From an uncultured Sphingomonadaceae bacterium (GTDB lineage Bacteria; Pseudomonadota; Alphaproteobacteria; Sphingomonadales; Sphingomonadaceae), in NCBI GenBank assembly GCA_947488845.1, contig CANLBM010000009.1, forward strand, positions 83,449 to 147,448: a DNA stretch of 64,000 nucleotides. Direction: 5' to 3'. Shown here in pieces: positions 56,776-64,000 of this stretch (its first letter is position 1; the number at the start of each line of letters is the position of its first letter). The translations under genes and the position numbers were made by a program. The notes under the pieces were generated by a model. It was not told the origin of the DNA, ran no database searches, and worked only from the letters and a program-made list of their open reading frames with translations.

Positions 56776-57051
56776 ATGGCCAAAGGTGCAGTGGATCAGA
56801 AAATCACCCGGCTCCGCCGGATCGAGGGACAGGTGCGCGGGGTCGCTCAGATGATCGCAGACGACCGCTATTGTATCGACATATTGCATCAGGTGCAGGC
56901 GGTGAAGGCGGCGCTGGCAAAGGTCGAAAGCCAGATTCTGAAAGACCATACCGCCTGTTGCGTCAGCGAAGCGATCGCGACCGGCAGCGCTGCCGAGCAG
57001 AAAGAGAAATTTGAAGAACTCATCGATCTGTTTGAAAAAGTGAAACGGTGA
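56776..57051 (+). CDS. csoR: Copper-sensing repressor, CsoR family (copy 1)
   Basis: A 91-residue all-helical DUF156 protein. Cys33, His58 and Cys62 have exactly the C-x24-H-x3-C spacing of the Cu(I) site of CsoR, and residue 3 is not His, which argues against RcnR. RLRRIEGQVRGVAQMI is the DNA-contact helix region. It should repress the copper genes via the boxes at 56742, 58053 and 60481, and copper should release it. A close paralogue is at 61809. Confidence 0.9.
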   Translation: MAKGAVDQKITRLRRIEGQVRGVAQMIADDRYCIDILHQVQAVKAALAKVESQILKDHTACCVSEAIATGSAAEQKEKFEELIDLFEKVKR

Positions 57052-57101
57052 GCGACCAAGTCGCCATGCTGAATCAGCGGGCGGCAATTTGAAAGGAAAA
57101 T

Positions 57102-57569
57102 ATGATGATCGGAGCTATCGCAAAATCAATGCGCGAGACAAGCGCGGCCGGACTGTTGCTGCTATCGCTGGCGGCCTGTTCGACCGCAGCCCAGGCGGCG
57201 AGCTACACCATGTACCGGGATGCCGGTTGCGGCTGTTGTCTGGAATGGGCAGATCATGCCGAGGCTGGCCTGAATGCCGAAGTGATCGCTGAAGATGCCG
57301 ACATGCAGGCTGTCAAGGATTTGCATGGCGTCCCGAACGAACTGCGCGCCTGCCACACGATGATCGTCGAAGGCTATGTCATCGAGGGCCACGTCCCGGC
57401 TGAAGCGATTCAGAAATTGCTGCGCGAAAAACCCGAAGGCGTGACCGGCCTTACGGTGCCCGGCATGCCGGTGGGATCGCCGGGGATGGAGTATCAGGAT
57501 CAGAAACAGCCTTATCAAGTGATCGCCTTTGGCCCCAAGGGCCAGCGCGTATTCGCTAGCTACAATTGA
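57102..57569 (+). CDS. DUF411 metal-binding exported protein
   Basis: A 155-residue protein with a signal peptide and the DUF411 core. Its motif is YRDAGCGCCLEWADH (thioredoxin-like, Cys-x-Cys-Cys), followed by HTMIVEGYVIEGHVPAEAI and the family-typical TVPGMPVGSPGME. DUF411 proteins are found in copper-resistance clusters and are thought to bind metal in the periplasm. It follows csoR by 50 bases and is likely on one message with it. Confidence 0.85.
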   Translation: MMIGAIAKSMRETSAAGLLLLSLAACSTAAQAASYTMYRDAGCGCCLEWADHAEAGLNAEVIAEDADMQAVKDLHGVPNELRACHTMIVEGYVIEGHVPAEAIQKLLREKPEGVTGLTVPGMPVGSPGMEYQDQKQPYQVIAFGPKGQRVFASYN

Positions 57570-57597
57570 CCACCAACCAGCCACAAAGGAAATGAAC

Positions 57598-57915
57598 ATG
57601 AACCATTATCTAATGACTCTGGCTACCGCAGCCTTTGCGCTCTCTGCCTCCGGCGCCGCTCTCGCCAACCATCATGAAGAGGGGCATGACGGCCATGAAA
57701 TGGAAAAAATGGAAGATGGCAGTATGACATGCTGCATGACCGATGCGGACGGCAAAAAAGTCTGCCATATGATGGATGCCGGCAAGATGGACCATAGCGA
57801 GATGGACAAAAGCAAGATGGATCACAGCAAGATGGACCATTCGAAAATGGATCATTCAACGATGACCCATGGCAATATGGCTGACCCAGAAACGCCGGAT
57901 GCAGAGCCGAACTAG
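57598..57915 (+). CDS. Met/His-rich exported copper-binding protein
   Basis: A 105-residue protein with a signal peptide (ending SGAALA). It has a His/Glu/Met-rich N-part, a Cys pair (TCCMTDADGKKVCHMM), then a run of near-perfect MDHSKM units, six in all. This suits a periplasmic copper sponge or chaperone. I chose 57598 over 57592 because AAAGGA is 7 bases upstream. No known family is recognised beyond low-complexity copper proteins. Confidence 0.8.
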   Translation: MNHYLMTLATAAFALSASGAALANHHEEGHDGHEMEKMEDGSMTCCMTDADGKKVCHMMDAGKMDHSEMDKSKMDHSKMDHSKMDHSTMTHGNMADPETPDAEPN

Positions 57916-57960
57916 AAACGGATCGGCCTTGACCGGCGTCCTCCCGTAAAATCACCATCC

Positions 57961-57998
57961 GCCCCATGTCGCAGTCCAAGCGATGTGGGGCTTTTCTT
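57961..57998 (+). terminator. Rho-independent terminator after the csoR-DUF411-MDHSKM genes
   Basis: GCCCCATGTCGC (57961-57972) pairs with GCGATGTGGGGC (57980-57991), a 12-bp stem with two wobbles and a 7-base loop. TTTTCTT follows at 57992-57998. Confidence 0.85.
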
Positions 57999-58052
57999 CG
58001 CACTTTCACAGCCATGCAAGCGGCGACATTGACTCTTTTGCCCATCGGCTAT

Positions 58053-58073
58053 ATATACCCCCATAGGGTATAT
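58053..58073. promoter_or_regulatory. CsoR-type operator 2, ahead of the copper ATPase
   Basis: ATATACCC-CCATA-GGGTATAT, the best of the three boxes, with perfect 8-bp arms. A TATATA hexamer (58052-58057) overlaps the left arm. It ends 20 bases before the ATPase start. Confidence 0.8.
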
Positions 58074-58093
58074 TGATCGAAAAGGATATGGAT

Positions 58094-60448
58094 ATGACCG
58101 ATGCCGCTTCACATGATCATGGCCACGACCATGGCTCCAAAGATTGTGTCGCGCTGGTCAAGGACCCGGTCTGCGGCATGATGGTCGATCCCGCCAACAC
58201 GGAACATCACGCGCATCATGCGGATCAGGATTATCATTTCTGCTCCGCCGGTTGCCGGACGAAATTTGTCGTCGATCCGGATCGCTATCTCTCGCCCGAT
58301 CTCTCGACCGCGCAAGAAAACGTCCCCGAAGGTACGATTTACACCTGTCCGATGCATCCGGAAATCCGGCAGGAAGGCCCTGGCTCCTGTCCGATCTGCG
58401 GCATGGCGCTCGAGCCGGAAACCATCTCCCTCGATAGCGGCCCCGATCCCGAATATATCGACATGCGCCGCCGCTTCTGGATCAGCGCGGCCTTTTCCCT
58501 GCCTTTGTTCCTCTACGCGATGGGAGACATGATCCCCGGCCAGCCGTTCCAGTCCTGGTTCGATCCCGGCACCGCATCATGGGTGCAGCTGTTGCTGGCA
58601 ACGCCGGTCGTCCTCTGGGGCACCTGGCCGTTTTTTGTTCGCGCCGTACAATCGATCAGAACGATGAACCCCAATATGTTCACCCTGATCGGGCTGGGCG
58701 TTGTCGTGGCTTATGGCTTCAGCCTGGTCGCGACTTTCTTTCCCGGTCTGTTCCCCGCGGCCTTCCGCGGTCATGACGGCACGGTCGCTGTCTATTATGA
58801 AGCCGCCGCCGTCATCACGACATTGGTATTATTGGGGCAGGTGCTCGAACTGAAAGCCCGCGGCCAGACCTCCAGCGCCTTGCGCGCTCTGCTGGAACTG
58901 GCCCCGCCGGTTGCGACGCGGATCAACGCAGACGGCTCGGAAGAAGAAATTGCCCTCGACCAGGTGGAATCGGGTGACAAGCTGCGCGTCCGGCCCGGCG
59001 AAAAGGTCCCCGTCGACGGCACCATCGCCAAAGGATCAAGCACAATCGACCAGGCGATGATCACCGGCGAACCGATTCCTGTCCAGAAATCCGAAGGGGA
59101 CACCGTCACCGGCGGCACGGTCAACCAGACCGGCAGCTTCGTGATGACCGCCGAGCGCGTCGGCAAGGACACGCTGCTGGCAAAAATCGTCCAGATGGTC
59201 GCCGACGCCCAGCGCAGCCGCGCCCCGATCCAGAAGCTCGCCGACACGGTGGCCGGCTATTTCGTACCGACCGTGGTTCTGGTCGCGCTGATAACCTTCG
59301 TGGTCTGGGCGCTATGGGGACCGGAGCCGGCGCTGGCTTATGGTCTGGTCAACGCCGTCGCCGTGCTGATCATTGCCTGTCCCTGCGCTCTGGGCCTTGC
59401 CACCCCGATGTCGATCATGGTCGGCACTGGCAAGGGCGCACAGAATGGGATTTTGATCAAGAATGCCGAAGCGCTCGAGACTTTCGAAAAGATCGACACG
59501 ATCGTCGTCGACAAGACCGGAACGCTTACCGAAGGCAAACCGAAGCTGGTATCGGTCGAACCGGAAAGCGGCTTTAACGCGGACGAACTGCTCGCATTGG
59601 TGGCTGCTATTGAAGTCGCCAGCGAGCATCCGCTTGCCGCCGCGATTGTCGAAGGGGCGAGAGACAAGGGTCTGCCATTCGAGGGAGCCCGCGATTTCCA
59701 GTCGGTCACCGGCGAAGGCGTCGAAGCGACGGTGCAGAATAAACGGGTCGCGATCGGCAATGAAAAGATGATGGAACGGCTAGGCGCGACCAGCGCCGGA
59801 TTGGTGGCGAAAGCGCAAGAGGGTCGCTCGCAGGGCCAGACGGTTATGTTCGTCGCGGTTGATGGCGAGGCGGCCGGTCTGATCGGTGTCGCCGATCCGG
59901 TCAAGGAAACAACGGCGGAGGCGATCAGGACGCTGCACAAGGCCGGTCTCCATGTCGTCATGCTCACCGGCGACGCTGAAGCCACTGCGCAGGCGGTCGG
60001 CAAGATGATCGGGATCGACGAAATCCACGCCAATGTCTCGCCCGAGGACAAGCATCGCGTGATCAGCGAGCTGCAGGCTGCCGGCAAACGGGTGGCGATG
60101 GCCGGCGACGGCATCAACGACGCGCCGGCGCTGGCAAAGGCTGACATTGGCATCGCCATGGGCACTGGCACCGATGTCGCCATGGAGAGCGCCGGCATCA
60201 CGCTGGTCAAGGGCGATCTCGGCGGCATCGCCAAGGCGCGGCATCTCAGTCAGCTGACCATGGGCAATATCCGGCAGAATCTGTTCTTTGCCTTTTTCTA
60301 CAATGCGCTCGGCGTGCCAGTGGCGGCCGGCATATTATACCCCTGGTTCGGCCTCCTGCTCAGTCCGATGATCGCCGCCGCTGCGATGAGTCTCTCTTCG
60401 GTATCGGTGATCGGCAACGCGCTGCGGCTACGGCGCAAGCAGCTGTAG
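58094..60448 (+). CDS. Copper-translocating P1B-type ATPase
   Basis: A 784-residue P1B ATPase that pumps copper out of the cytoplasm. The N-terminus has a His-rich start (HDHGHDHG), a YHS domain ([11 protein letters not shown]), and a heavy-metal-binding domain ([26 protein letters not shown]). No CxxC HMA domain is seen. Catalytic motifs: CPC at 429-431, [11 protein letters not shown] with Asp473, SEHPLAAAI and [11 protein letters not shown] chose the ATG at 58094, which is 7 bases from AAGGA. It is followed by a third CsoR box and the DUF305 gene. Confidence 0.93.
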   Translation: MTDAASHDHGHDHGSKDCVALVKDPVCGMMVDPANTEHHAHHADQDYHFCSAGCRTKFVVDPDRYLSPDLSTAQENVPEGTIYTCPMHPEIRQEGPGSCPICGMALEPETISLDSGPDPEYIDMRRRFWISAAFSLPLFLYAMGDMIPGQPFQSWFDPGTASWVQLLLATPVVLWGTWPFFVRAVQSIRTMNPNMFTLIGLGVVVAYGFSLVATFFPGLFPAAFRGHDGTVAVYYEAAAVITTLVLLGQVLELKARGQTSSALRALLELAPPVATRINADGSEEEIALDQVESGDKLRVRPGEKVPVDGTIAKGSSTIDQAMITGEPIPVQKSEGDTVTGGTVNQTGSFVMTAERVGKDTLLAKIVQMVADAQRSRAPIQKLADTVAGYFVPTVVLVALITFVVWALWGPEPALAYGLVNAVAVLIIACPCALGLATPMSIMVGTGKGAQNGILIKNAEALETFEKIDTIVVDKTGTLTEGKPKLVSVEPESGFNADELLALVAAIEVASEHPLAAAIVEGARDKGLPFEGARDFQSVTGEGVEATVQNKRVAIGNEKMMERLGATSAGLVAKAQEGRSQGQTVMFVAVDGEAAGLIGVADPVKETTAEAIRTLHKAGLHVVMLTGDAEATAQAVGKMIGIDEIHANVSPEDKHRVISELQAAGKRVAMAGDGINDAPALAKADIGIAMGTGTDVAMESAGITLVKGDLGGIAKARHLSQLTMGNIRQNLFFAFFYNALGVPVAAGILYPWFGLLLSPMIAAAAMSLSSVSVIGNALRLRRKQL

Positions 60449-60480
60449 CGCGCGGAACTTTTTGATGGTTCGGACGTATA

Positions 60481-60497
60481 ATACCCCCAGAGGGTAT
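60481..60497. promoter_or_regulatory. CsoR-type operator 3, ahead of the DUF305 operon
   Basis: ATACCC-CCAGA-GGGTAT, with a TATAAT -10 hexamer at 60477-60482 overlapping its left edge. The core differs from boxes 1 and 2 by one base (T to G in the spacer). The next start is at 60528. Confidence 0.78.
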
Positions 60498-60527
60498 GAA
60501 TTTGAATCGATTGCAAGGAGGAGTCTT

Positions 60528-61040
60528 ATGTCAAAATACACCAGATTCATCGCGATGATCGCCACTTCGACGCTGGTCATGTTCGGCCTGATGTATCTCA
60601 ACACTTACGCGCTGGATCATGTCTATTTCAGCGAAACCCGCACCTGGATGGCGCTCTACATGGGCGGTGCCATGGCCATCGTCATGCTGCTGTTCATGCT
60701 CGGCATGTATGACGACAAAAGGAAGAATGCGCTGATCCTGGGCGGAGCCGCGATCCTCTTTGTCGGCTCGCTCTATCTCGTCCGCTCGCAGGACACGATC
60801 GCCGATCAGGCGTGGCAGAAGGCCATGATCCCCCATCACAGCATCGCCATCCTGACCAGCGAACGCGCCCATATTGAAGACAGGCGGGTGCGCGATCTGG
60901 CCGATACTATCATCAGGGCCCAGCGCCGCGAAATCAGGGAAATGCAATGGCTGATCCGCGATATCGAGGCAAATGGCAAGGCGACGACCGAAGCCGAAGC
61001 GATCGCGCGGCCGGTGCCGGATTTTGAGGGTGAAATATGA
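60528..61040 (+). CDS. DUF305 membrane protein
   Basis: A 170-residue protein with three membrane helices near the N-terminus (residues about 6-24, 40-61, 70-85), then a DUF305 helical domain with MIPHHSIAILTSERAHI, a motif that can bind metal through its histidines. AAGGAGGAG lies upstream of the ATG. DUF305 proteins often accompany copper-resistance genes. It overlaps the next gene by 4 bases. Confidence 0.85.
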   Translation: MSKYTRFIAMIATSTLVMFGLMYLNTYALDHVYFSETRTWMALYMGGAMAIVMLLFMLGMYDDKRKNALILGGAAILFVGSLYLVRSQDTIADQAWQKAMIPHHSIAILTSERAHIEDRRVRDLADTIIRAQRREIREMQWLIRDIEANGKATTEAEAIARPVPDFEGEI

Positions 61041-61786
61041 ACAAGACAGCAAAATTATATCGCATGGTGATGGAGCAGCATATCTGTCCTTATGGGCTGA
61101 AATCGAAATATCTGCTGGCACGGGAGGGATTTACCGTCGAGGACCATCATCTGACCACGCGCGCGGAAACCGACGCGTTCAAGGCCGAACATGATGTGGC
61201 CACCACGCCGCAGACCTTCATCGATGGCAAGCGTATCGGCGGCTATGACCAGTTGCGGGTCGCGCTCGGCAAGGACAAGCCGGAGGATGAGCGCAGCGAC
61301 ACCAGCTACCAGCCGGTGATAGCCCTGTTCACGATGACCCTGCTGATGGCACTCGCCGCCGCCTTTGTCGCGACCGGCACCTGGTTCTCGATACTGAGCG
61401 TCGAATGGTTCGTCGCTTTCTCGATGTGCGGTCTCGCCTATCTGAAATTGCGCGATATCGAGAGCTTCTCGACCATGTTCCTCAACTATGACCTGCTCGC
61501 CCGGCGCTGGGTGCGCTATTCCTATCTCTACCCGTTCGGCGAAGCTCTGGCCGGCGTGCTGATGATCGCCGGCGTCGCGCTATGGCTGGCAATTCCCGTG
61601 GCGCTTTTCATCGGCACCATCGGCGCGGTATCGGTCTTCTACGCTGTCTATATCCAGAAGCGCGAGCTGAAATGTGCCTGTGTCGGCGGCGACAGCAATG
61701 TGCCGCTCGGCTTCATCTCGCTGACCGAGAATATCTTCATGGTCGGCATGGCGCTGTGGATGAGCTACAAGATGCTGGGCGCCTGA
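61037..61786 (+). CDS. Glutaredoxin-MauE membrane fusion protein
   Basis: A 249-residue fusion. Residues about 5-78 are a glutaredoxin-like domain with a CPYG active site (Cys17) and ATTPQTFIDGKRIGGYDQL. From about residue 93, four membrane helices of the MauE/DoxX type follow, including a Cys pair in the last loop (LKCACVGGDSN). MauE-type proteins support disulfide formation, so it may move reducing equivalents across the membrane for copper or disulfide handling. This role is inferred. Confidence 0.82.
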   Translation: MNKTAKLYRMVMEQHICPYGLKSKYLLAREGFTVEDHHLTTRAETDAFKAEHDVATTPQTFIDGKRIGGYDQLRVALGKDKPEDERSDTSYQPVIALFTMTLLMALAAAFVATGTWFSILSVEWFVAFSMCGLAYLKLRDIESFSTMFLNYDLLARRWVRYSYLYPFGEALAGVLMIAGVALWLAIPVALFIGTIGAVSVFYAVYIQKRELKCACVGGDSNVPLGFISLTENIFMVGMALWMSYKMLGA

Positions 61787-61808
61787 CGGCCGGGGGAAGG
61801 ATAGGATA

Positions 61809-62084
61809 ATGGCAAAAGACAATATCAGTGCGAAACTGAACCGGCTCCACCGGATCGAGGGTCAGGTCCGCGGCATTGCGAAAATGGTCGAGGAAGACCG
61901 CTATTGCATGGACATATTGTACCAGATGCAGGCGGTAAAATCCGCGCTCGCCAAGGTCGAGAGCCAGATCCTCAAGGATCATGCAGCCTGTTGCGTCAGC
62001 GAAGCTATTGCCACCGGTGATTCCGAGGAACAGCGCGAGAAATTCGACGAACTGGTCGACCTGTTCGAGAAGATGAAGCGTTAG
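61809..62084 (+). CDS. Copper-sensing repressor, CsoR family (copy 2)
   Basis: A 91-residue paralogue of the csoR at 56776 with the same Cys33, His58 and Cys62 ligands. Most residues are shared, including the whole VESQILKDH.ACCVSEAIATG stretch. It is the last gene of the unit that begins under operator 3 and has no box of its own, so it would itself be induced by copper and could close a feedback loop. Confidence 0.88.
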   Translation: MAKDNISAKLNRLHRIEGQVRGIAKMVEEDRYCMDILYQMQAVKSALAKVESQILKDHAACCVSEAIATGDSEEQREKFDELVDLFEKMKR

Positions 62085-62120
62085 GAGACGGGGCCGCAAG
62101 CGGCGCCCCGGACTGTCAGA

Positions 62121-63371
62121 TCACTCTGCAATCTCCGGCTTGATCCGGTAAATCACCGTATCGCCGACGCCCTTCAGCGCGATGGTTTCGGGCGCGTCAA
62201 ATTCATGGGCTTCGGTACATTGATAATAGGTGGCGGCAGACACGGCGATCCCGTTCGGCTCGGCCGCGCCTTCGATCCGGCTGGCGATATTCATCGTGTC
62301 GCCCCAATAATCATAGGCCAGCCGGCTGGTGCCGACCACGCCGCCGACGACAGGACCGGAATGGATGCCGACCCGCAACTGAATGTCGATCCCGCCCGCC
62401 TTGGCCCGGCTCTGCATTTCCGCAATCACATCCTTGGCAAAACTGACCGCGTCTTTCGCGCCCGGCCCGTTCGAGGCCGTGCCGCCCGACACCGCGAGAT
62501 AGCAATCACCGATGGTCTTCACTTTCTCGATGCCATAGCGGGAGGCGCACTGATCGGCGATCAGGAAAAAGCCGTTCAGCTGCTCGACCAGATGGCCCGG
62601 CGAGAGTTGCTTGGAGAGTTTCGAGAAACCGACAATATCGATGAAGACCACCGAGATATCGGAGAATGAATCGGCCACCACTTCGCCGGCGTGCAGGCGT
62701 TTGGCGACCGCCTGCGGCAGGACATTGTAGAGCAGTTTCTCGGTCTTCTTGCGTTCCTGGTTGAGCTCCTGGCGGGCGACATACATGGCCCGCGCCCGGC
62801 GGTCGGCCTCCCAGTTGGAAAATATCGCGAACAGCAGGAAAAAGCTGATGTTGACGATGGTGTGATACATTTCGTCAAAGTCGATGCCATGGGTGTCCAT
62901 ATAGACGATGAACACGCCCAGCGTGCCGATCGCCCAGATCATGAACAGCTGCACATTGGCGACAAAGGCGACGCTGGCGATGAAATAGATCAGGCCAAAG
63001 AAGACCACCGCAATCTTGGTGATATCAAGGTCATTTTCAGCGGTGGTCCGCACCAGGACGGTCATCAGGACCGCCGCGGCGACGGTCATGGCCACGAACG
63101 GCAGGATATCCAGCCAGGGCCATTCGACATAACGGGGGCTGGTTGTTGCAAATATCGCCAGCGCGAAAAACCCGACAATCGCCATCGTGGTGATGTTGAA
63201 CGTCGCAAAGGCCTGATTCGACGAAAATACCGGGGTCAGCATGAAGAAACCGAGGAAAATCAGCGGCCCGAGAACGAGCACCGCCCGGGTCGCCTTGAGC
63301 CGGGACCTGCGTTCGTCCCGCACATAGTTCAGCTCGTCTTGGGCTTCGGTAAAATGATTGATAAAGGCCAT
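62121..63371 (-). CDS. Membrane-anchored adenylate cyclase (class III)
   Basis: A 416-residue protein with six membrane helices between about residues 30 and 180, a coiled-coil linker (ELNQERKKTEKLLYNVLP), and a class III cyclase domain. The metal Asp is in FIDIVGFSKLS. VKTIGDCYLAVSGG carries Lys, which favours ATP over GTP. YDYWGDTMNIASRIE carries the Asp, Asn and Arg of the active site. It should make cAMP. GGGGGGA precedes the ATG at 63371. Confidence 0.9.
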   Translation of the reverse strand: MAFINHFTEAQDELNYVRDERRSRLKATRAVLVLGPLIFLGFFMLTPVFSSNQAFATFNITTMAIVGFFALAIFATTSPRYVEWPWLDILPFVAMTVAAAVLMTVLVRTTAENDLDITKIAVVFFGLIYFIASVAFVANVQLFMIWAIGTLGVFIVYMDTHGIDFDEMYHTIVNISFFLLFAIFSNWEADRRARAMYVARQELNQERKKTEKLLYNVLPQAVAKRLHAGEVVADSFSDISVVFIDIVGFSKLSKQLSPGHLVEQLNGFFLIADQCASRYGIEKVKTIGDCYLAVSGGTASNGPGAKDAVSFAKDVIAEMQSRAKAGGIDIQLRVGIHSGPVVGGVVGTSRLAYDYWGDTMNIASRIEGAAEPNGIAVSAATYYQCTEAHEFDAPETIALKGVGDTVIYRIKPEIAE

Positions 63372-63413
63372 GAATATCCCCCCGGAAAGCCCGCAGTGCG
63401 ACCCTTCTATCAC

Positions 63414-64000
63414 GGGATTATAGGATGCTACTATTAACTAGTGGTTTTTTTTGGCAAATTCCTCAGGCGGGCGTCAAGATTCCGATTTCATGGTCCATCG
63501 TTCACCATGCGGCCCGTTCTATTGGCGAGCAGGATTGTTTCGGGTTGCCAATGGATCAACGCCAGAAATTTACGAGCTGCTGGCGTTGTGCGAGAAGGTG
63601 GAGCGGTGGGGAGGCAGCCCCGCTTTGAGCGCGAGAGCAGACATCGCGGATAGGGAGGCTGTCCGTTGGCTAACGCCCCACTAGCGGTCATTGGCAACAG
63701 TCGGATCCTATGTCCGCTTCGCGCCCCACAATCGGACATTGGAGTGAACGTTCGGAATGTCCGAAAGCAGCCATTCCAACTTTTCTCCTCAATGACCGAT
63801 TCTGGGGGTGGGAGCGGAAGGTCTGCTGAGGAGCAGTAAAGACACCAGACATTGAGCATCCGATGCCGTCATCAGCGAGACTTTCCACCAAGCCTGTTGC
63901 ATCGCCACGGTTCGATTGGTTGTGAGATGGACTTGTAACGGTCGTCTAATCGCATCCCCGTCAAGGATGATTTTTAACATATTTCACCCGCCTGCGGTTT
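63414..64000. other. Terminal non-coding region
   Basis: About 590 bases with no convincing gene. Short frames on both strands exist (for example a plus-strand frame 63451-63684 and a minus-strand frame 63789-63980) but have no family match and weak start sites. The main feature is the nested inverted repeat at 63685-63798, listed separately. Confidence 0.6.
63685..63798. repeat. Nested inverted-repeat element near the window end
   Basis: The outer arms CGGTCATTG (63685-63693) and CAATGACCG (63790-63798) are perfect 9-bp complements. Inside them CGGACATT (63733-63740) and AATGTCCG (63756-63763) form a perfect 8-bp stem, and a further CGGA/TCCG pair lies between. The 114-base element is a candidate folded RNA or a mobile repeat of the sphingomonad type. 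No second copy exists in this window. Confidence 0.5.

Noticed and set aside
54967..57051. Long plus-strand open frame of 694 codons across copA
   Set aside because: It mirrors copA on the other strand; only its last 91 codons, from 56776, are the real csoR gene.
56731..57087. Extended copA start on the minus strand
   Set aside because: The extension would overlap the whole csoR gene and the operator; the Tat-type signal starts at 56730.
57778..57870. Short direct repeats that could look like a CRISPR array
   Set aside because: The repeats are in-frame MDHSKM codons in the Met/His-rich protein, without spacers of uniform length.
63789..63980. Minus-strand 63-codon frame at the window end
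   Set aside because: It has a weak start context, no family match and reads into the nested inverted repeat; noted only as a possibility.

Overview
This 64 kb window is chromosomal DNA from an alphaproteobacterium, most likely a member of the Sphingomonadales. The FtsZ N-terminus ([13 protein letters not shown]), the gene order argS-SPOR-nagZ-scpAB-tatABC, the UrcA-family protein, the TonB-dependent receptor and the short multi-hairpin intergenic repeats all fit that order. The genus cannot be fixed from this sequence. No tRNA, rRNA, transposase, integrase or CRISPR array was seen. Most of the window is core genome, followed by an accessory stretch from about 48 kb onward.

Region 1 (1-5.8 kb) is the 3' part of argS, then a SPOR-domain protein, nagZ, scpA, scpB and tatABC, all on the + strand. 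Region 2 (5.8-15.1 kb) is mixed housekeeping: a 41-residue entericidin-like lipoprotein, a probable zinc TonB-dependent receptor with a palindromic operator, a VOC protein, purT, a GST, an AEC transporter, a crotonase-fold enzyme, a cysteine-synthase-like enzyme and two unknown envelope proteins.

Region 3 (15.1-34 kb) is a complete dcw cluster: mraZ-rsmH-ftsL-ftsI-murE-murF-mraY-murD-ftsW-murG-murC-murB-ddl-ftsQ-ftsA-ftsZ. From mraZ to ftsQ almost every gene overlaps the next by 1-4 bases. The single break is at murC/murB, where a repeat has been inserted but a 47-codon frame still bridges the gap with 4-base overlaps at both ends. Upstream of mraZ lie six CCC boxes at exact 10-bp spacing, a strong candidate MraZ operator.

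Region 4 (34-48.5 kb) holds a TPR/SPOR protein, dgt, an NAD(P)-binding protein, and a tandem glycine riboswitch driving gcvT-gcvH-gcvPA-gcvPB. It continues with a bile-acid-symporter-type transporter, a membrane methyltransferase, an SDR, a DUF938 methyltransferase, an acyl-CoA synthetase and a hotdog thioesterase. Two families of palindromic repeats punctuate this region.

Region 5 (48.5-52.5 kb) has two LysR regulators among very small exported or membrane proteins: an UrcA-family protein, a 70-residue secreted peptide, and two peptides of 34 and 35 residues. Palindromes suitable for regulators lie in the divergent promoters.

Region 6 (52.5-62.1 kb) is a copper-resistance cluster. It contains an MBL/rhodanese protein, copB, the multicopper oxidase copA, two CsoR-type sensors, a DUF411 protein, a Met/His-rich exported protein, a P1B copper ATPase, a DUF305 membrane protein and a glutaredoxin-MauE fusion. 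Three near-identical operators (TACCCCCANAGGGTA) control it. The window ends with a membrane adenylate cyclase and about 0.6 kb of non-coding DNA that includes a nested inverted repeat.

The most interesting leads are the MraZ box array, the coupled repeat insertion at murC/murB, the CsoR regulon with duplicated sensors and a glutaredoxin-MauE fusion, the twin tiny membrane peptides beside a LysR gene, and the structured repeat elements.
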